Positions 16,717-26,116 are shown, counted from the first letter of the stretch. The stretch: 64,000 bases of DNA from Streptococcus sp. oral taxon 061 (GCF_013394695.1 NZ_CP058258.1:1701731-1765730), one strand, 5' to 3'. Translations and numbers: made by a program. Notes: generated by a model from the letters alone, not told the origin.

Positions 16717-17997
16717 TTAGCGAATATCTAGGTAATCCAAGACCAATTCGCAGAACATCATGTTGGCCCATGAGAACCATTCACGAGAGTAGAGAGTCGG
16801 ATCGTCTACGTGGAAGCTTTCGTGCATGACACCTGTTCCACCATCGCAGGCAACGAGTTGATCTAGCAAATGTTTTTTCTCCGCCTTATCCGTCGTTGTC
16901 AATCCTTGGATAGATAGAGCAATCGGCCAGATATAGCGGTAGAAGGTATGTGAACTTCCGAGTCCACTAGCGTATTCTCCTTGGTAGAAGTATGGATTTT
17001 CAGGGCTCAGAATAGTGCGACGAGTGGCTTGATACACTTCGTCATTGACATCACAGTAACCAAGATATGGAGCAGCCAACAAACTTGGCACGTTAGGATC
17101 GTCCATGATGCTAGCATTTCCTAGACCGTCTACCTCAAAGGCATAAATCTTTTCACCCTTACTATTTGTAGTGTAGGCGTAATTTTCGATCCCTTCTTGA
17201 ATCTCAGTTTGGAGGCGTTTGGCATCAGCAATAATACTTTCGCTATCGGCTAGAGTCAATTCTGCAAAGATTTCTTGGACATAACCCAAGACAACCACTG
17301 CAAACATATTCGACGGAATCAAGTAGCTATACTGACAGCAGTCATCACTTGGACGGAAGGCTGACCAGGTCATTCCTGTCACGGCAAAGTCAGGACCAAA
17401 TCCATCATTTACCAAGGTATCCTCCTTGCGATCAGTGTCACGAACGAAACGGTATGGTGAATTATTGTGATCTTGCTCCACCGTCCAAAGATGAAGGATT
17501 TCCTTGGCCGCGGTGACAAAGATTTCATCAAATTGACTCGTCTCACCAGTTTCCTTCCAAAGGAGATAAGCCAATTGCAAGGGATAGCAAAGCGAATCCA
17601 CTTCATACTTACGTTCCCAAATCCAGCCATTGAGGTCTGTATGGTCTGTCTCGTGATGACCCTTCCAGTTCTCCTCAATATTGAAAGAGTTGGCATAGGG
17701 ATCCTTGAGAATCAAAGCCATCTGGCGTTTAACCAAGCCAGCAATGGTCTGGCGCAAACGAGGGTCTCTTTTTGCCACATGAAGGTATGGTCTAAGCTGA
17801 GCAGTTGAATCACGGAGCCACATAGCTGGAATATCCCCGGTTAGCACAAAGGTCGAGCCGTCTTCTAAGATTTCAACTGTATTGTCTAAAGTGTCTGTGT
17901 AGCAACGTTCAAAGACATCCACCCATTCCGGATGATCTTTAGCACGCTCCGCTACCTCATCTAGCCACTCTCTAACAATTTCTTTTGAATAAACCAT
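16717..17997 (-). CDS. Family GH125 exo-alpha-1,6-mannosidase
   Basis: A 426-aa enzyme with the hallmarks of GH125: an (alpha/alpha)6-type fold pattern and the MWLRDSTAQLRPY motif near residue 60. It has no signal peptide. The family uses an inverting mechanism on non-reducing alpha-1,6-linked mannose, the branch found in the N-glycan core. It is the first gene of the minus-strand glycosidase operon, with a TATACT -10 at 18040-18035 and only a short leader. It is divergent from GH92 across 171 bp. I see no cre site in this intergenic region, unlike the transporter promoter. Confidence 0.92.
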   Translation of the reverse strand: MVYSKEIVREWLDEVAERAKDHPEWVDVFERCYTDTLDNTVEILEDGSTFVLTGDIPAMWLRDSTAQLRPYLHVAKRDPRLRQTIAGLVKRQMALILKDPYANSFNIEENWKGHHETDHTDLNGWIWERKYEVDSLCYPLQLAYLLWKETGETSQFDEIFVTAAKEILHLWTVEQDHNNSPYRFVRDTDRKEDTLVNDGFGPDFAVTGMTWSAFRPSDDCCQYSYLIPSNMFAVVVLGYVQEIFAELTLADSESIIADAKRLQTEIQEGIENYAYTTNSKGEKIYAFEVDGLGNASIMDDPNVPSLLAAPYLGYCDVNDEVYQATRRTILSPENPYFYQGEYASGLGSSHTFYRYIWPIALSIQGLTTTDKAEKKHLLDQLVACDGGTGVMHESFHVDDPTLYSREWFSWANMMFCELVLDYLDIR

Positions 17998-18137
17998 AAA
18001 CTATTTTGCCTCTTTCAAACAAATTTTCATTTTCAGTATATAGCTTTTAGTCCAGAAAATATATACACAAATGTTAGTCATTATTCTACAAAATTGTTAT
18101 ATTTGAAAGTCATTTTCTAAAAGTCTCCTTTTTCTGA

Positions 18138-18143
18138 TATAAT
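18138..18143 (+). promoter_or_regulatory. Extended -10 of the GH92 gene
   Basis: TATAAT preceded by TGA (TGNTATAAT) lies 25 bp before the GH92 start codon. An extended -10 explains the lack of a clear -35. AAGGA serves as the ribosome-binding site. Confidence 0.65.
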
Positions 18144-18168
18144 GTAAAAAACTAACTAAGGAACCACT

Positions 18169-20253
18169 ATGAAACCTATACTTGAAACCATTGATACGCG
18201 TTTTGGCACCGCGAGCAAGCATGCCTTTTCACGAGGCAATACACTACCCTACACTGGAGTGCCTTTTGGGATGAATTACTTTGTTCCACAAACTAGTGAT
18301 CAGGAAGGATCTTGGTTTTTTGATCCCCATCTTCCCATATTTCAGGGTATTCGATTAACCCATCAGCCTAGCCCTTGGATTGGTGATTATTCTTGGTTAC
18401 TACTGACTCCTGTTACAGGAAAAATCAGCGGTGACACGCTCTTCTATCGTCAGTCTTCCTATAACTTGGAGCGTGCCATTTTCAATCCCCATTATCTCAG
18501 AATTTTTTCTGAACGTTACCAGATTGAAACTCAACTCACACCGACTTGCTATGGAGCTTCTATCCAACTAAGACAAACACAAGGCCAGCACCTCTCGCTC
18601 TATATTCGTGCAGCTGATGATTTAACATTAGAGCAAGTGGATAATCGTACTATCGACTTTCGACAAAGTGGATTAACAGAAACAAACAAAAGTCCCCTAG
18701 TCATGTTCACTGTCCTCGCATTCTCTACGGATATTAAATCTATCAATCAAGAGGGGGAAGACTGGCGTATTGACTTGGCTGGAGCAGAAGCTCAAGTTCA
18801 ACTGGCAACTTCCTTTATTTCCAAAGAGCAAGCCCTCTTTAATCTCCCTAAACAAGATTTTGAAGAAACAAAAGCAGATGCTAAAGATAGTTGGGAAGAC
18901 CTTCTGGGCCGTTTTGATGTCGTAGAAACCGGCTCAGTAGACCGAACATTTTTTGACCACTGCCTCTACAGGCTTTTCCTCTTCCCGCAAACATTTTATG
19001 AGGTGAATGAGCAGGGCGAGAATATTCATATGGGCCTTGCTTCAGGAACGATCAAGCCTGGTCTACTCTATACCAACAATGGTTTTTGGGATACCTTCCG
19101 CACTTCATTCCCACTCTTTGCCTTGATTATTCCGGAATACTATCACCAATTTCTTGAGGGCTTCCTTAATAGCTACCGCGACACTGGCTATCTCCCTAAG
19201 TGGCTTGCTCCTGACGAACGAGGAATGATGCCTGGTACTTTGATTGATGGTCTTATTGCAGATAGCGCTTGTAAAGGCATGGCACCTGAACTTGAAGAAG
19301 AATTTCTCAAAGCCATGATTGAAACTGCGACCAAGGCAGATCCAAAAGCTGTCAACGGGCGACACGGTCTTGCTCAATACCAAGAACTTGGCTACCTATC
19401 CACAGATTATCATGAAAGTGTCAGTCATACACTGGACTATGCTTATAGTGATTTTTGCATCTCTACCTGCGCAGCAAAATTGGGTCAAGAAGAACTAGCA
19501 CAAACTTATTCCCAATATTCTAAGAATTATCAAAATCTATTTGACCCTGAAACAGGCTACATGAGGGCGCGTGATGTAGATGGCAACTTCCGTCCTGACT
19601 TTTCTCCTTATAGTTGGGGTCGTGACTACGCTGAGTGTTCAGCCGTTCAAGCCAGTCTCGGTGTCTTACATGATATTTCTGGACTTAGCCAACTAATGGG
19701 GGGAAAAGAATCCTTTAGTAACTATCTTTTGAAAACTTGTCAAAGTCTCCCTCTCTTTGAAACGACCGGCTATGGTTATGAAATCCATGAAATGAGCGAA
19801 ATGGCAACAGCGCCATTTGGTCAACTAGCCATTTCAAACCAACCAAGTTTCCACATCCCTTACCTTTTCCGCTACAGTAATTATTCTCAATATACCAGTC
19901 TCTTAATCAAGACCCTTCGTCAAAAAGCCTTTCGATCTGACTGGGATGCTTATCCAGGAGACGAGGATAACGGTAGTCTATCAGCTTGGTATGTCTGGTC
20001 TGCTCTTGGGCTTTACCCAACCTGTCCAGGAAAAGCATCTTACGACCTTGGGATTCCACTCTTTGATCATCTGCGTGTCTATCTGGCAGAAAAAGAGCAG
20101 TGGTTGGATATTCGTACTCAGCAAAATCATGAACATTTCCACTTTGTACAAGACTGTCGATTGGACGGGAAAGAAAAACAAACCATCAGTCATCAGGAAC
20201 TGCTTAATGCTCAAACCCTTGACTTTAATCTCAGTTGGTTACCGAAGCATTAA
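18169..20253 (+). CDS. Family GH92 alpha-mannosidase
   Basis: A 694-aa protein with diagnostic GH92 motifs: NGFWDTFRT in the first half, EMSEMATAPFGQLAISNQPS in the catalytic region and GDEDNGSLSAWYVWSALG near the C-terminus. GH92 enzymes are calcium-dependent inverting alpha-mannosidases, and the pneumococcal relative is reported as alpha-1,2-active. There is no signal peptide, which fits intracellular trimming of imported high-mannose glycans. It is transcribed divergently from the GH125 operon with its own extended -10 promoter, and ends at a weak hairpin. The pneumococcal fucosidase gene I recall next to it is not present here. Confidence 0.92.
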   Translation: MKPILETIDTRFGTASKHAFSRGNTLPYTGVPFGMNYFVPQTSDQEGSWFFDPHLPIFQGIRLTHQPSPWIGDYSWLLLTPVTGKISGDTLFYRQSSYNLERAIFNPHYLRIFSERYQIETQLTPTCYGASIQLRQTQGQHLSLYIRAADDLTLEQVDNRTIDFRQSGLTETNKSPLVMFTVLAFSTDIKSINQEGEDWRIDLAGAEAQVQLATSFISKEQALFNLPKQDFEETKADAKDSWEDLLGRFDVVETGSVDRTFFDHCLYRLFLFPQTFYEVNEQGENIHMGLASGTIKPGLLYTNNGFWDTFRTSFPLFALIIPEYYHQFLEGFLNSYRDTGYLPKWLAPDERGMMPGTLIDGLIADSACKGMAPELEEEFLKAMIETATKADPKAVNGRHGLAQYQELGYLSTDYHESVSHTLDYAYSDFCISTCAAKLGQEELAQTYSQYSKNYQNLFDPETGYMRARDVDGNFRPDFSPYSWGRDYAECSAVQASLGVLHDISGLSQLMGGKESFSNYLLKTCQSLPLFETTGYGYEIHEMSEMATAPFGQLAISNQPSFHIPYLFRYSNYSQYTSLLIKTLRQKAFRSDWDAYPGDEDNGSLSAWYVWSALGLYPTCPGKASYDLGIPLFDHLRVYLAEKEQWLDIRTQQNHEHFHFVQDCRLDGKEKQTISHQELLNAQTLDFNLSWLPKH

Positions 20254-20258
20254 TAACC

Positions 20259-20288
20259 AAACCCCTTTGTCGTACATAAAGGAGTTTT
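20259..20288 (+). terminator. Terminator of the GH92 gene
   Basis: AAACCCCTTT and AAAGGAGTTT pair with one mismatch around a 9-nt loop, then TTTTCTT follows. Confidence 0.5.
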
Positions 20289-20303
20289 CTTATCAATATA
20301 AAG

Positions 20304-20324
20304 TTATCCACAAACTGTGAATAA
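20304..20324. other. Inverted pair of DnaA boxes (first)
   Basis: A perfect DnaA box TTATCCACA at 20304-20312 faces a one-base variant TGTGAATAA (TTATTCACA on the other strand) at 20316-20324, three bases apart. Confidence 0.65.
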
Positions 20325-20528
20325 CCTTCAAACTTTCTTCGGAAAATATTTTCAAGATTTTCCAAAACAAATCTCCAACCAAATTATATATGATTTGCAA
20401 TAGAAATGCTGTTAGAACCCTTGTCCAATGAGGCTTTATCCCAGATTATCCTCTCTTATAATTCCTAAATTTCTTGTCTCCTTTACAAATGATAGCTATA
20501 AAAATATTTTTGATAGGCTAGTATCGAG

Positions 20529-20549
20529 TTATCCACAACTTGTGGATAA
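20529..20549. other. Inverted pair of DnaA boxes (second)
   Basis: Two perfect boxes, TTATCCACA at 20529-20537 and TGTGGATAA at 20541-20549, face each other 3 bp apart. The same motif arrangement occurs at oriC (63873-63893). Confidence 0.75.
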
Positions 20550-20680
20550 CTCTTTCTCAATCAACAAGGGCTTCCTCCTATATTTTAGCGAGCCTTTACA
20601 TTTTTTATAGTAAATTTCAAATTTTATTAGGCGCTTTCAAAAAAACATGATAAACTGAAATTATCAGAAAAGGAGACATT

Positions 20681-22129
20681 ATGAAAAAAGATCAACACCA
20701 ACTTAATTGGCTGATGGTTTCTCTGATCGCTTTCAACATGGTTTGGGGGCTAGGAAACGTCGTCAACAACTATTCTCAACAGGGAATTTCAGTCGTCGTA
20801 TCTTGGGTTTTAATCCTCGCACTCTACTTCATCCCTTATTCCCTCATTGTCGGACAACTAGGTTCTACCTTTAAGGAAAGCGGAAGCGGTGTTAGTGACT
20901 GGGTTGAAAAAACATCAACCAAACGTCTCGCCTACTTTGCCGCTTGGACCTACTGGGTTGTGCATATCCCTTACCTCGCACAAAAACCTCAAGGAATCCT
21001 GATTCCGCTTGGATGGGCCTTGCAAGGCAACGGTCAATTTCTAAAACAAATTGACTTCCACTGGATTGTTATTCTCAGCTTACTAATCTTTGGACTTTTC
21101 CTCTACCTTTCTACAAAGGGATTGGCAACTCTAAAAGTTATCGGTAGCTTGGCGGGAAGTGCTATGTTGATTATGTCTCTATTCTTTGTGCTTTTGGCTG
21201 TCGGTCTGCCTTTCATCAAGCCTGATATTCAGTTTGCGACACCACACATGGATCAGCTGAGCACCTACATTCCAAACTTTGATTTTTCTTATTTTACAAC
21301 GATTTCACTGCTAGTATTTGCAGTTGGTGGTTGTGAAAAAATTTCCCCTTACGTGAATCAAACCCGCAACCCTGCAAAAGAATTTCCAAAAGGTATGATT
21401 GTCATGGCCATCATGGTAGGTCTCTCTGCTATCCTTGGTTCAGTTGCCATGGGAATGCTATTTGATGGCAATAATATCCCTGAAGACCTCATGCGTAATG
21501 GTGCTTATCAAGCCTTCCAAATGCTAGGAAATTCTTGGGGCGTTGGAAACCTCTTTGTCGTAATCTATGCTCTTACAAACATGGTCGGACAAATTGCGGC
21601 ACTTGCCTTCTCTATTGATGCACCACTGCAAATCCTTCTCAATAACGCTGATGAAAACTACATCCCAAGTTGGCTTCGTAAACGTACTGAAAAAGGCGTC
21701 CTCATTAATGGTTATCTCCTTACAGGCGTCCTCGTTAGTCTCATCATCATCCTCCCAATTTTTGGTATCCAGGAAATTGACGGACTTGTAAAATGGATGA
21801 CCAACCTCAATTCTATCGTGATGCCGATGCGTTACCTCTGGGTATTCCTTGCCTACATGATGCTCAATCGCGCCTGGAAGACATACAAAAATGCCGAATA
21901 CAAGTTTGTGAAAAATCCTAAACTTGGCTTTATTATCGGTACTTGGTGCTTCCTCTTTACAGCCTTTGCTTGTATCCTAGGTATGGTTCCAAAAATTAAC
22001 TATGCTGAGAATCCAACTGCTTGGCAATTCTCTCTACTTACAAATATCTTAACACCAATTATTCTGATTGGTTTGGGTGTTATTCTACCAGTACTTGCCA
22101 AAAAAGAACAAAAGAAACAAAGCAAATAA
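20681..22129 (+). CDS. APC family amino acid permease
   Basis: A 482-aa integral membrane protein with about 12 hydrophobic helices in the amino acid/polyamine/organocation pattern. The first helix includes NMVWGLGNVVNNYS, where the unwound glycine-rich segment binds substrate in this fold. It resembles glutamate/GABA-antiporter-type members (YhdG/GadC-like), but the substrate cannot be read from sequence. AAAAGGAG lies 6 bp before the ATG. It is monocistronic, converging on polA, and shares a bidirectional terminator with it. Confidence 0.88.
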   Translation: MKKDQHQLNWLMVSLIAFNMVWGLGNVVNNYSQQGISVVVSWVLILALYFIPYSLIVGQLGSTFKESGSGVSDWVEKTSTKRLAYFAAWTYWVVHIPYLAQKPQGILIPLGWALQGNGQFLKQIDFHWIVILSLLIFGLFLYLSTKGLATLKVIGSLAGSAMLIMSLFFVLLAVGLPFIKPDIQFATPHMDQLSTYIPNFDFSYFTTISLLVFAVGGCEKISPYVNQTRNPAKEFPKGMIVMAIMVGLSAILGSVAMGMLFDGNNIPEDLMRNGAYQAFQMLGNSWGVGNLFVVIYALTNMVGQIAALAFSIDAPLQILLNNADENYIPSWLRKRTEKGVLINGYLLTGVLVSLIIILPIFGIQEIDGLVKWMTNLNSIVMPMRYLWVFLAYMMLNRAWKTYKNAEYKFVKNPKLGFIIGTWCFLFTAFACILGMVPKINYAENPTAWQFSLLTNILTPIILIGLGVILPVLAKKEQKKQSK

Positions 22130-22174
22130 ATTCTACTATTAGCTAGATAGTTTCGCTTTTGTCTTTTCCTGAAA

Positions 22175-22217
22175 GAAAAATCCCCTTTGAACCATATTGT
22201 TCAAGGGGATTTTTTTG
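22175..22217. terminator. Bidirectional terminator between permease and polA
   Basis: ATCCCCTTTGAAC and GTTCAAGGGGAT pair with one bulged T around CATATT. AAAAA and TTTTTTT flank the stem, which serves both converging genes. Confidence 0.85.
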
Positions 22218-22233
22218 TTTGATAATCTATTTT

Positions 22234-24867
22234 CTACTTAGCTTCGTACCAAGTTACACCTTCATTTTCGTCAGCAATCAGTGGCACACTGAGTTGAATG
22301 GCTTCTTCCATAGTTTGTTTGACAAGATTTTTAATAACTATCAATTCTGACTTAGGCACCTCAAGTACAATTTCATCGTGTACTTGTAACAGCATCTTAG
22401 TCTGATAACCACCTGCTACCAAGGCTTTATCTAACTGAATCATAGCGATTTTGAGAATATCTGCAGCCGAACCTTGGATAGGTGAGTTGATAGCTGTACG
22501 TTCCGCAAAACCACGAATGTTAAAGTTACGCGAATTGATATCTGGCAACTCACGACGACGTTTGAAAAGAGTCTCTACATAACCCTTATCACGCGCTTCA
22601 CGCACCACTTCATCCATGTAGTTTTTAATACCTGGGAAGCGTTCAAAGTAGGTATCGATATAGGCCTTCGCCTCTTTACGGCTGATACCTAGGTTATTGG
22701 ATAAACCAAAGTCTGAAATTCCGTAAACCACTCCAAAGTTGACAGCCTTGGCATTGCGACGGTCATTCGGAGTCACATCCTCAGGACGTTCAATCCCAAA
22801 GACACGCATGGCTGTCGAGGTATGAATATCCGCTCCTTCTTGGAAGGCCTTAATTAAGTGTTCATCCTTAGAGATATGCGCCAAAACGCGCAATTCAATC
22901 TGTGAGTAGTCCGAGCTGAGAAGGACACTATCCTCCCACTCTGGCACAAAAGCCTTACGAATAAGACGACCTTGTTCCAATCGAACAGGGATATTTTGCA
23001 AGTTTGGATCCACACTAGACAGACGACCGGTCTGAGTCAAATCCTGTACATAGCGCGTGTGAATCTTGCCATCCGCTAAAATCCAGTCCTGTAGACCGAT
23101 TACATAAGTGGATTGAATCTTAGCAATCTGACGGTAATCGAGAATTTTCTTAACGATTGGGGCAATAGGAGCTAGACGTTCCAAGACATCTACTGCTGTC
23201 GAGTAACCGGTCTTAGTTTTCTTCGTGTATTCGAGAGGGAGACCTAGCTTTTCAAAAAGCAATTCGCCAAGCTGTTTAGGCGAGTTGATATTAAATTCCT
23301 CACCAGCCAATTCATAAATCTCTTGCGTCAACTTTTCGATGACGAGCTCATTTTCAGCTTGCATCTCAAGCAAGGTTTCTTTTTTGACCTTGATCCCAGC
23401 GATTTCCATCTTAGCTAGAACAAGGGCCAGAGGTTGCTCCATCTCATAGAGGAGGTCTAATTGACCGTTTTCACTTAACTTGTCAAGTAAAACAGGTTCA
23501 GTTTCAACTAAAACAGCAACCTTACGAGCTAAGTGTTCCAAGAATTTCTCTCGCTCAGGGATAGCTTTCTTGACACCCTTGCCGTAGAAGGTTTCATCAT
23601 CAGGTAAATATGTCTTACCGTATAGACTAGCAATGGTTGAAATTTCATTATTCTCTACTGTTGAGAGAAGATACTTAGCCAAACGGCTGTCAAAAGCAGG
23701 AGCCTGTAAATTCAAACCAAAGCGATTTAAGAGAACTTTAGCCTTCTTAAAGTCATACACTTTCAGAGGTGTTTTTTCTAGAAAATCCTTAAGAATCGGA
23801 TCCTGCAGAAGTTCTAGCTTATCTGTAGCGTAAAGTTTGTCTCCACAAGACCAGGCAAAGCCAACTAAATCATCTATATGATAGTTTTCTCCAAAAAGTT
23901 CAAAGTGGAAGATAGAGTCTTCACTCAGCATATCTTGACTTACTTTATCCACCATAGTGAAATTCAAAGTCTCAGCTTGGTTAGTCTGAGAAGCATTCAA
24001 GGCTTGCTTGAGCTGCTTAAAGCCCATCTCATCGTAGAATTTCCCAAGGTTTTCCACATTTGGCCCACTATAGACCAAATCATCCAGACCTATCTCGATT
24101 GGCGCTTTCGTGTCGATGGTAGCTAGTGTTTTAGACAGAAAGGCTTGTTCCTTGTCATTGACAAGATTTTCCTTCATCTTTGAAGCCTTCATGCTGTCAA
24201 TATTTTCATAAATACCTTCAAGCGAGCCATGTTCTAACAAGAGCTTGATCCCAGTCTTTTCACCAATCTTAGTTACACCAGGGATATTATCTGACTTATC
24301 TCCCATGAGGGCTTTAAGATCAATGAACTGAGCTGGTGTGATGCCCATCTTTTCCATGAGATATTCTGGTGTAAACGCCTCAAATTCAGCTACACCTTTC
24401 TTAGAAATCTCAACCACTGTATGTTCATCTGTCAACTGAATCAAGTCCTTGTCTCCACTGACGATCGTTACATCAAAAGATTCCTTTTCAGCCAAGCGTC
24501 CCAAGGTACCAATGATATCATCTGCTTCATACTGGGCCAACTCATAATGACGAATCCCAAGATGGTCTAGCAACTCACGAATAAAGGGAAATTGCTCACG
24601 AAACTCATCCGGAGTCTTAGCACGGCCACCCTTATAATCAGCATACATCTCTGTACGGAAAGTTGTCTTTCCTGCATCAAAAGCAACCAGGATATGACTC
24701 GGTTGGACACGTTCCAATAGGTGATTTAGCATCAGATGAAATCCATAGATTGCATTGGTATGTAGTCCATTGTCATTTTTAAAACGATCCAGTTGCTGAT
24801 AAAGTGCAAAGAATGCTCGGAAAGCAACCGAAGAACCATCAATCAATAATAATTTTTTCTTGTCCAT
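22234..24867 (-). CDS. polA: DNA polymerase I
   Basis: An 877-aa polymerase. The 5'-nuclease domain is at about 1-290 (LLIDGSSVAFRAFFA start, with GDKSDNIPGV for the helix-hairpin-helix region). The 290-470 region is a degenerate 3'-5' exonuclease domain without the DEDD acidic residues, as known for streptococcal PolA. The polymerase domain follows, with DYSQIELRVLAH and LLQVHDEIVLEVP. It acts in Okazaki fragment processing and repair. The start at 24867 matches the family, but no ribosome-binding site precedes it. A TATAAT ends 6 bp before the ATG, which suggests a leaderless mRNA. Confidence 0.96.
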   Translation of the reverse strand: MDKKKLLLIDGSSVAFRAFFALYQQLDRFKNDNGLHTNAIYGFHLMLNHLLERVQPSHILVAFDAGKTTFRTEMYADYKGGRAKTPDEFREQFPFIRELLDHLGIRHYELAQYEADDIIGTLGRLAEKESFDVTIVSGDKDLIQLTDEHTVVEISKKGVAEFEAFTPEYLMEKMGITPAQFIDLKALMGDKSDNIPGVTKIGEKTGIKLLLEHGSLEGIYENIDSMKASKMKENLVNDKEQAFLSKTLATIDTKAPIEIGLDDLVYSGPNVENLGKFYDEMGFKQLKQALNASQTNQAETLNFTMVDKVSQDMLSEDSIFHFELFGENYHIDDLVGFAWSCGDKLYATDKLELLQDPILKDFLEKTPLKVYDFKKAKVLLNRFGLNLQAPAFDSRLAKYLLSTVENNEISTIASLYGKTYLPDDETFYGKGVKKAIPEREKFLEHLARKVAVLVETEPVLLDKLSENGQLDLLYEMEQPLALVLAKMEIAGIKVKKETLLEMQAENELVIEKLTQEIYELAGEEFNINSPKQLGELLFEKLGLPLEYTKKTKTGYSTAVDVLERLAPIAPIVKKILDYRQIAKIQSTYVIGLQDWILADGKIHTRYVQDLTQTGRLSSVDPNLQNIPVRLEQGRLIRKAFVPEWEDSVLLSSDYSQIELRVLAHISKDEHLIKAFQEGADIHTSTAMRVFGIERPEDVTPNDRRNAKAVNFGVVYGISDFGLSNNLGISRKEAKAYIDTYFERFPGIKNYMDEVVREARDKGYVETLFKRRRELPDINSRNFNIRGFAERTAINSPIQGSAADILKIAMIQLDKALVAGGYQTKMLLQVHDEIVLEVPKSELIVIKNLVKQTMEEAIQLSVPLIADENEGVTWYEAK

Positions 24868-24879
24868 ACACCCATTATA
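24868..24879 (-). promoter_or_regulatory. polA -10 element at leaderless spacing
   Basis: On the minus strand TATAAT (24879-24874) is followed by GGGTGT and then the polA ATG. Transcription normally starts about 7 nt after the -10, which is the A of the start codon. No convincing -35 is visible. Confidence 0.5.
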
Positions 24880-24931
24880 TAGGAAAGCAGGGAAAAATAC
24901 CATTGCTAAGAGTTATATTAAAGGAGAAGGC

Positions 24932-26053
24932 TTATTGGGATGTTTTTTCAACTCGCGCACCATTGCTATCAACTTGGAATCCATCTATAATCGTATCTAC
25001 TGCCAATTCTCCAGATGCGTTCACGTAATAATATTTCCCTGAAACCTGGAACCACTGACTAGCCTTCATTGCACCTGAGCTTTCGAGATAATACCAAATG
25101 CCCTTATCCTTCAACCATCCTGTCTGCATTTCCCCAGATGATTTCAAGTAGTACCACTTAGAACCGTCTTTTAACCATCCTGTTCTCATGGCACCATTTG
25201 TTTGGAAATAATACCAACTTCCGTTTATCTTTTTCCATCCAAGTGCGACTTTGCCATGTTCATAGTAGTACCAGATTGTTCCCTGTTTTTCCCATCCATT
25301 CTTCGAGGTTTCCGTTTTAATTAAGGGGATATAACGTCTGTTCCCACTTCGTGAAATATAACTAATCCATCTATAGCCATCCTTTTCAAGAGTCTGATCA
25401 TAATGAACACTCATTCCAGGTTCATAGTAATCGATAATAGTAGATGTCAATGATGGCTGATTCATAATAGCTGCTTTTTCTGTAAAGTAGTGAGTTCCAC
25501 TAGAAGCTAGTACAGATTGATTATTTCCTACACTAGCATTCCCCACATCTTTAAAATGAATGAACCCAGTCATAGTACTTGCTTTAACCGTCCTACGATG
25601 ATACGTTTCTGTATAATCGTAATTGTACTCCTCGATTTCAACCATATCTCCAATCACGTTAGAAACCCAAGCTACGTGACCATGAGTTCCCCTCGTGCTC
25701 CAAGCAATTGCCCCAATCGCTGGTCTCTGATCCACACGATATCCTTCTTTTTGAGCTCGATAGCCCCATTCTTTCGCATGCCCATAAGCAGCTGGTAGTT
25801 CGAATCCATTTACACTACTTAATCGAAAAGCAGCAAAAGATGTACACTGTCTGGAGTATAGACGCCATTTATCAATATTTTGACTTCCATTTTTATAATA
25901 ATAAGGATAATCATCTCCACGTGCCAACGATCCATTGTTTGCCTGGTTGGCATGAACAGTTCCACCACCAAACAGAAAAGCTCCTGCTAACAATAGTGAA
26001 GCTGTACCCACAGTCGTTCTTTTAAGCAAAGTTCTCTTTTTACTAAATGCCAT
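24932..26053 (-). CDS. cbpD: CbpD-type choline-binding murein hydrolase (CHAP, SH3b)
   Basis: A 373-aa secreted protein. The signal peptide ends near VHA at residue 35. A CHAP amidase/endopeptidase domain (about 45-170) has catalytic Cys70 (SRQCTSFAAF) and His126 (GHVAWVSN). One bacterial SH3 domain (about 185-245) and about five choline-binding repeats with paired aromatics (WYYF, KWYYL) follow. It matches pneumococcal CbpD, the fratricide hydrolase that attacks non-competent kin, but from memory that protein has two SH3b copies and about 450 residues. A strong AAGGAG precedes the start. The upstream competence box is imperfect (TTCGAATG). Confidence 0.9.
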   Translation of the reverse strand: MAFSKKRTLLKRTTVGTASLLLAGAFLFGGGTVHANQANNGSLARGDDYPYYYKNGSQNIDKWRLYSRQCTSFAAFRLSSVNGFELPAAYGHAKEWGYRAQKEGYRVDQRPAIGAIAWSTRGTHGHVAWVSNVIGDMVEIEEYNYDYTETYHRRTVKASTMTGFIHFKDVGNASVGNNQSVLASSGTHYFTEKAAIMNQPSLTSTIIDYYEPGMSVHYDQTLEKDGYRWISYISRSGNRRYIPLIKTETSKNGWEKQGTIWYYYEHGKVALGWKKINGSWYYFQTNGAMRTGWLKDGSKWYYLKSSGEMQTGWLKDKGIWYYLESSGAMKASQWFQVSGKYYYVNASGELAVDTIIDGFQVDSNGARVEKTSQ

Positions 26054-26116
26054 TCATTCTCCTTCGAATAGATAAATTTTTGAGGTTGACCTCATTTATA
26101 TCATTCGAAAGAAAAA

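Larger units (their letters stand above)
20254..20680. other. Gene-free 427-bp gap with DnaA boxes
   Basis: No convincing gene lies here. The gap holds the GH92 terminator, two inverted pairs of DnaA boxes (20304-20324 and 20529-20549) in AT-rich DNA, and the permease promoter at its right end. That promoter has TTTCAA and TAAACT elements and a partial cre-like stretch around 20629-20643. A 60-codon frame at 20428-20610 looks random. Confidence 0.6.

Noticed and set aside
20428..20610. 60-codon frame in the gap after GH92
   Set aside because: No ribosome-binding site, no promoter, and it runs over the DnaA-box pair; sequence looks random.
22175..22217. Inverted repeat between permease and polA as an IS end
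   Set aside because: It is a standard bidirectional terminator with T-runs, without target duplication.
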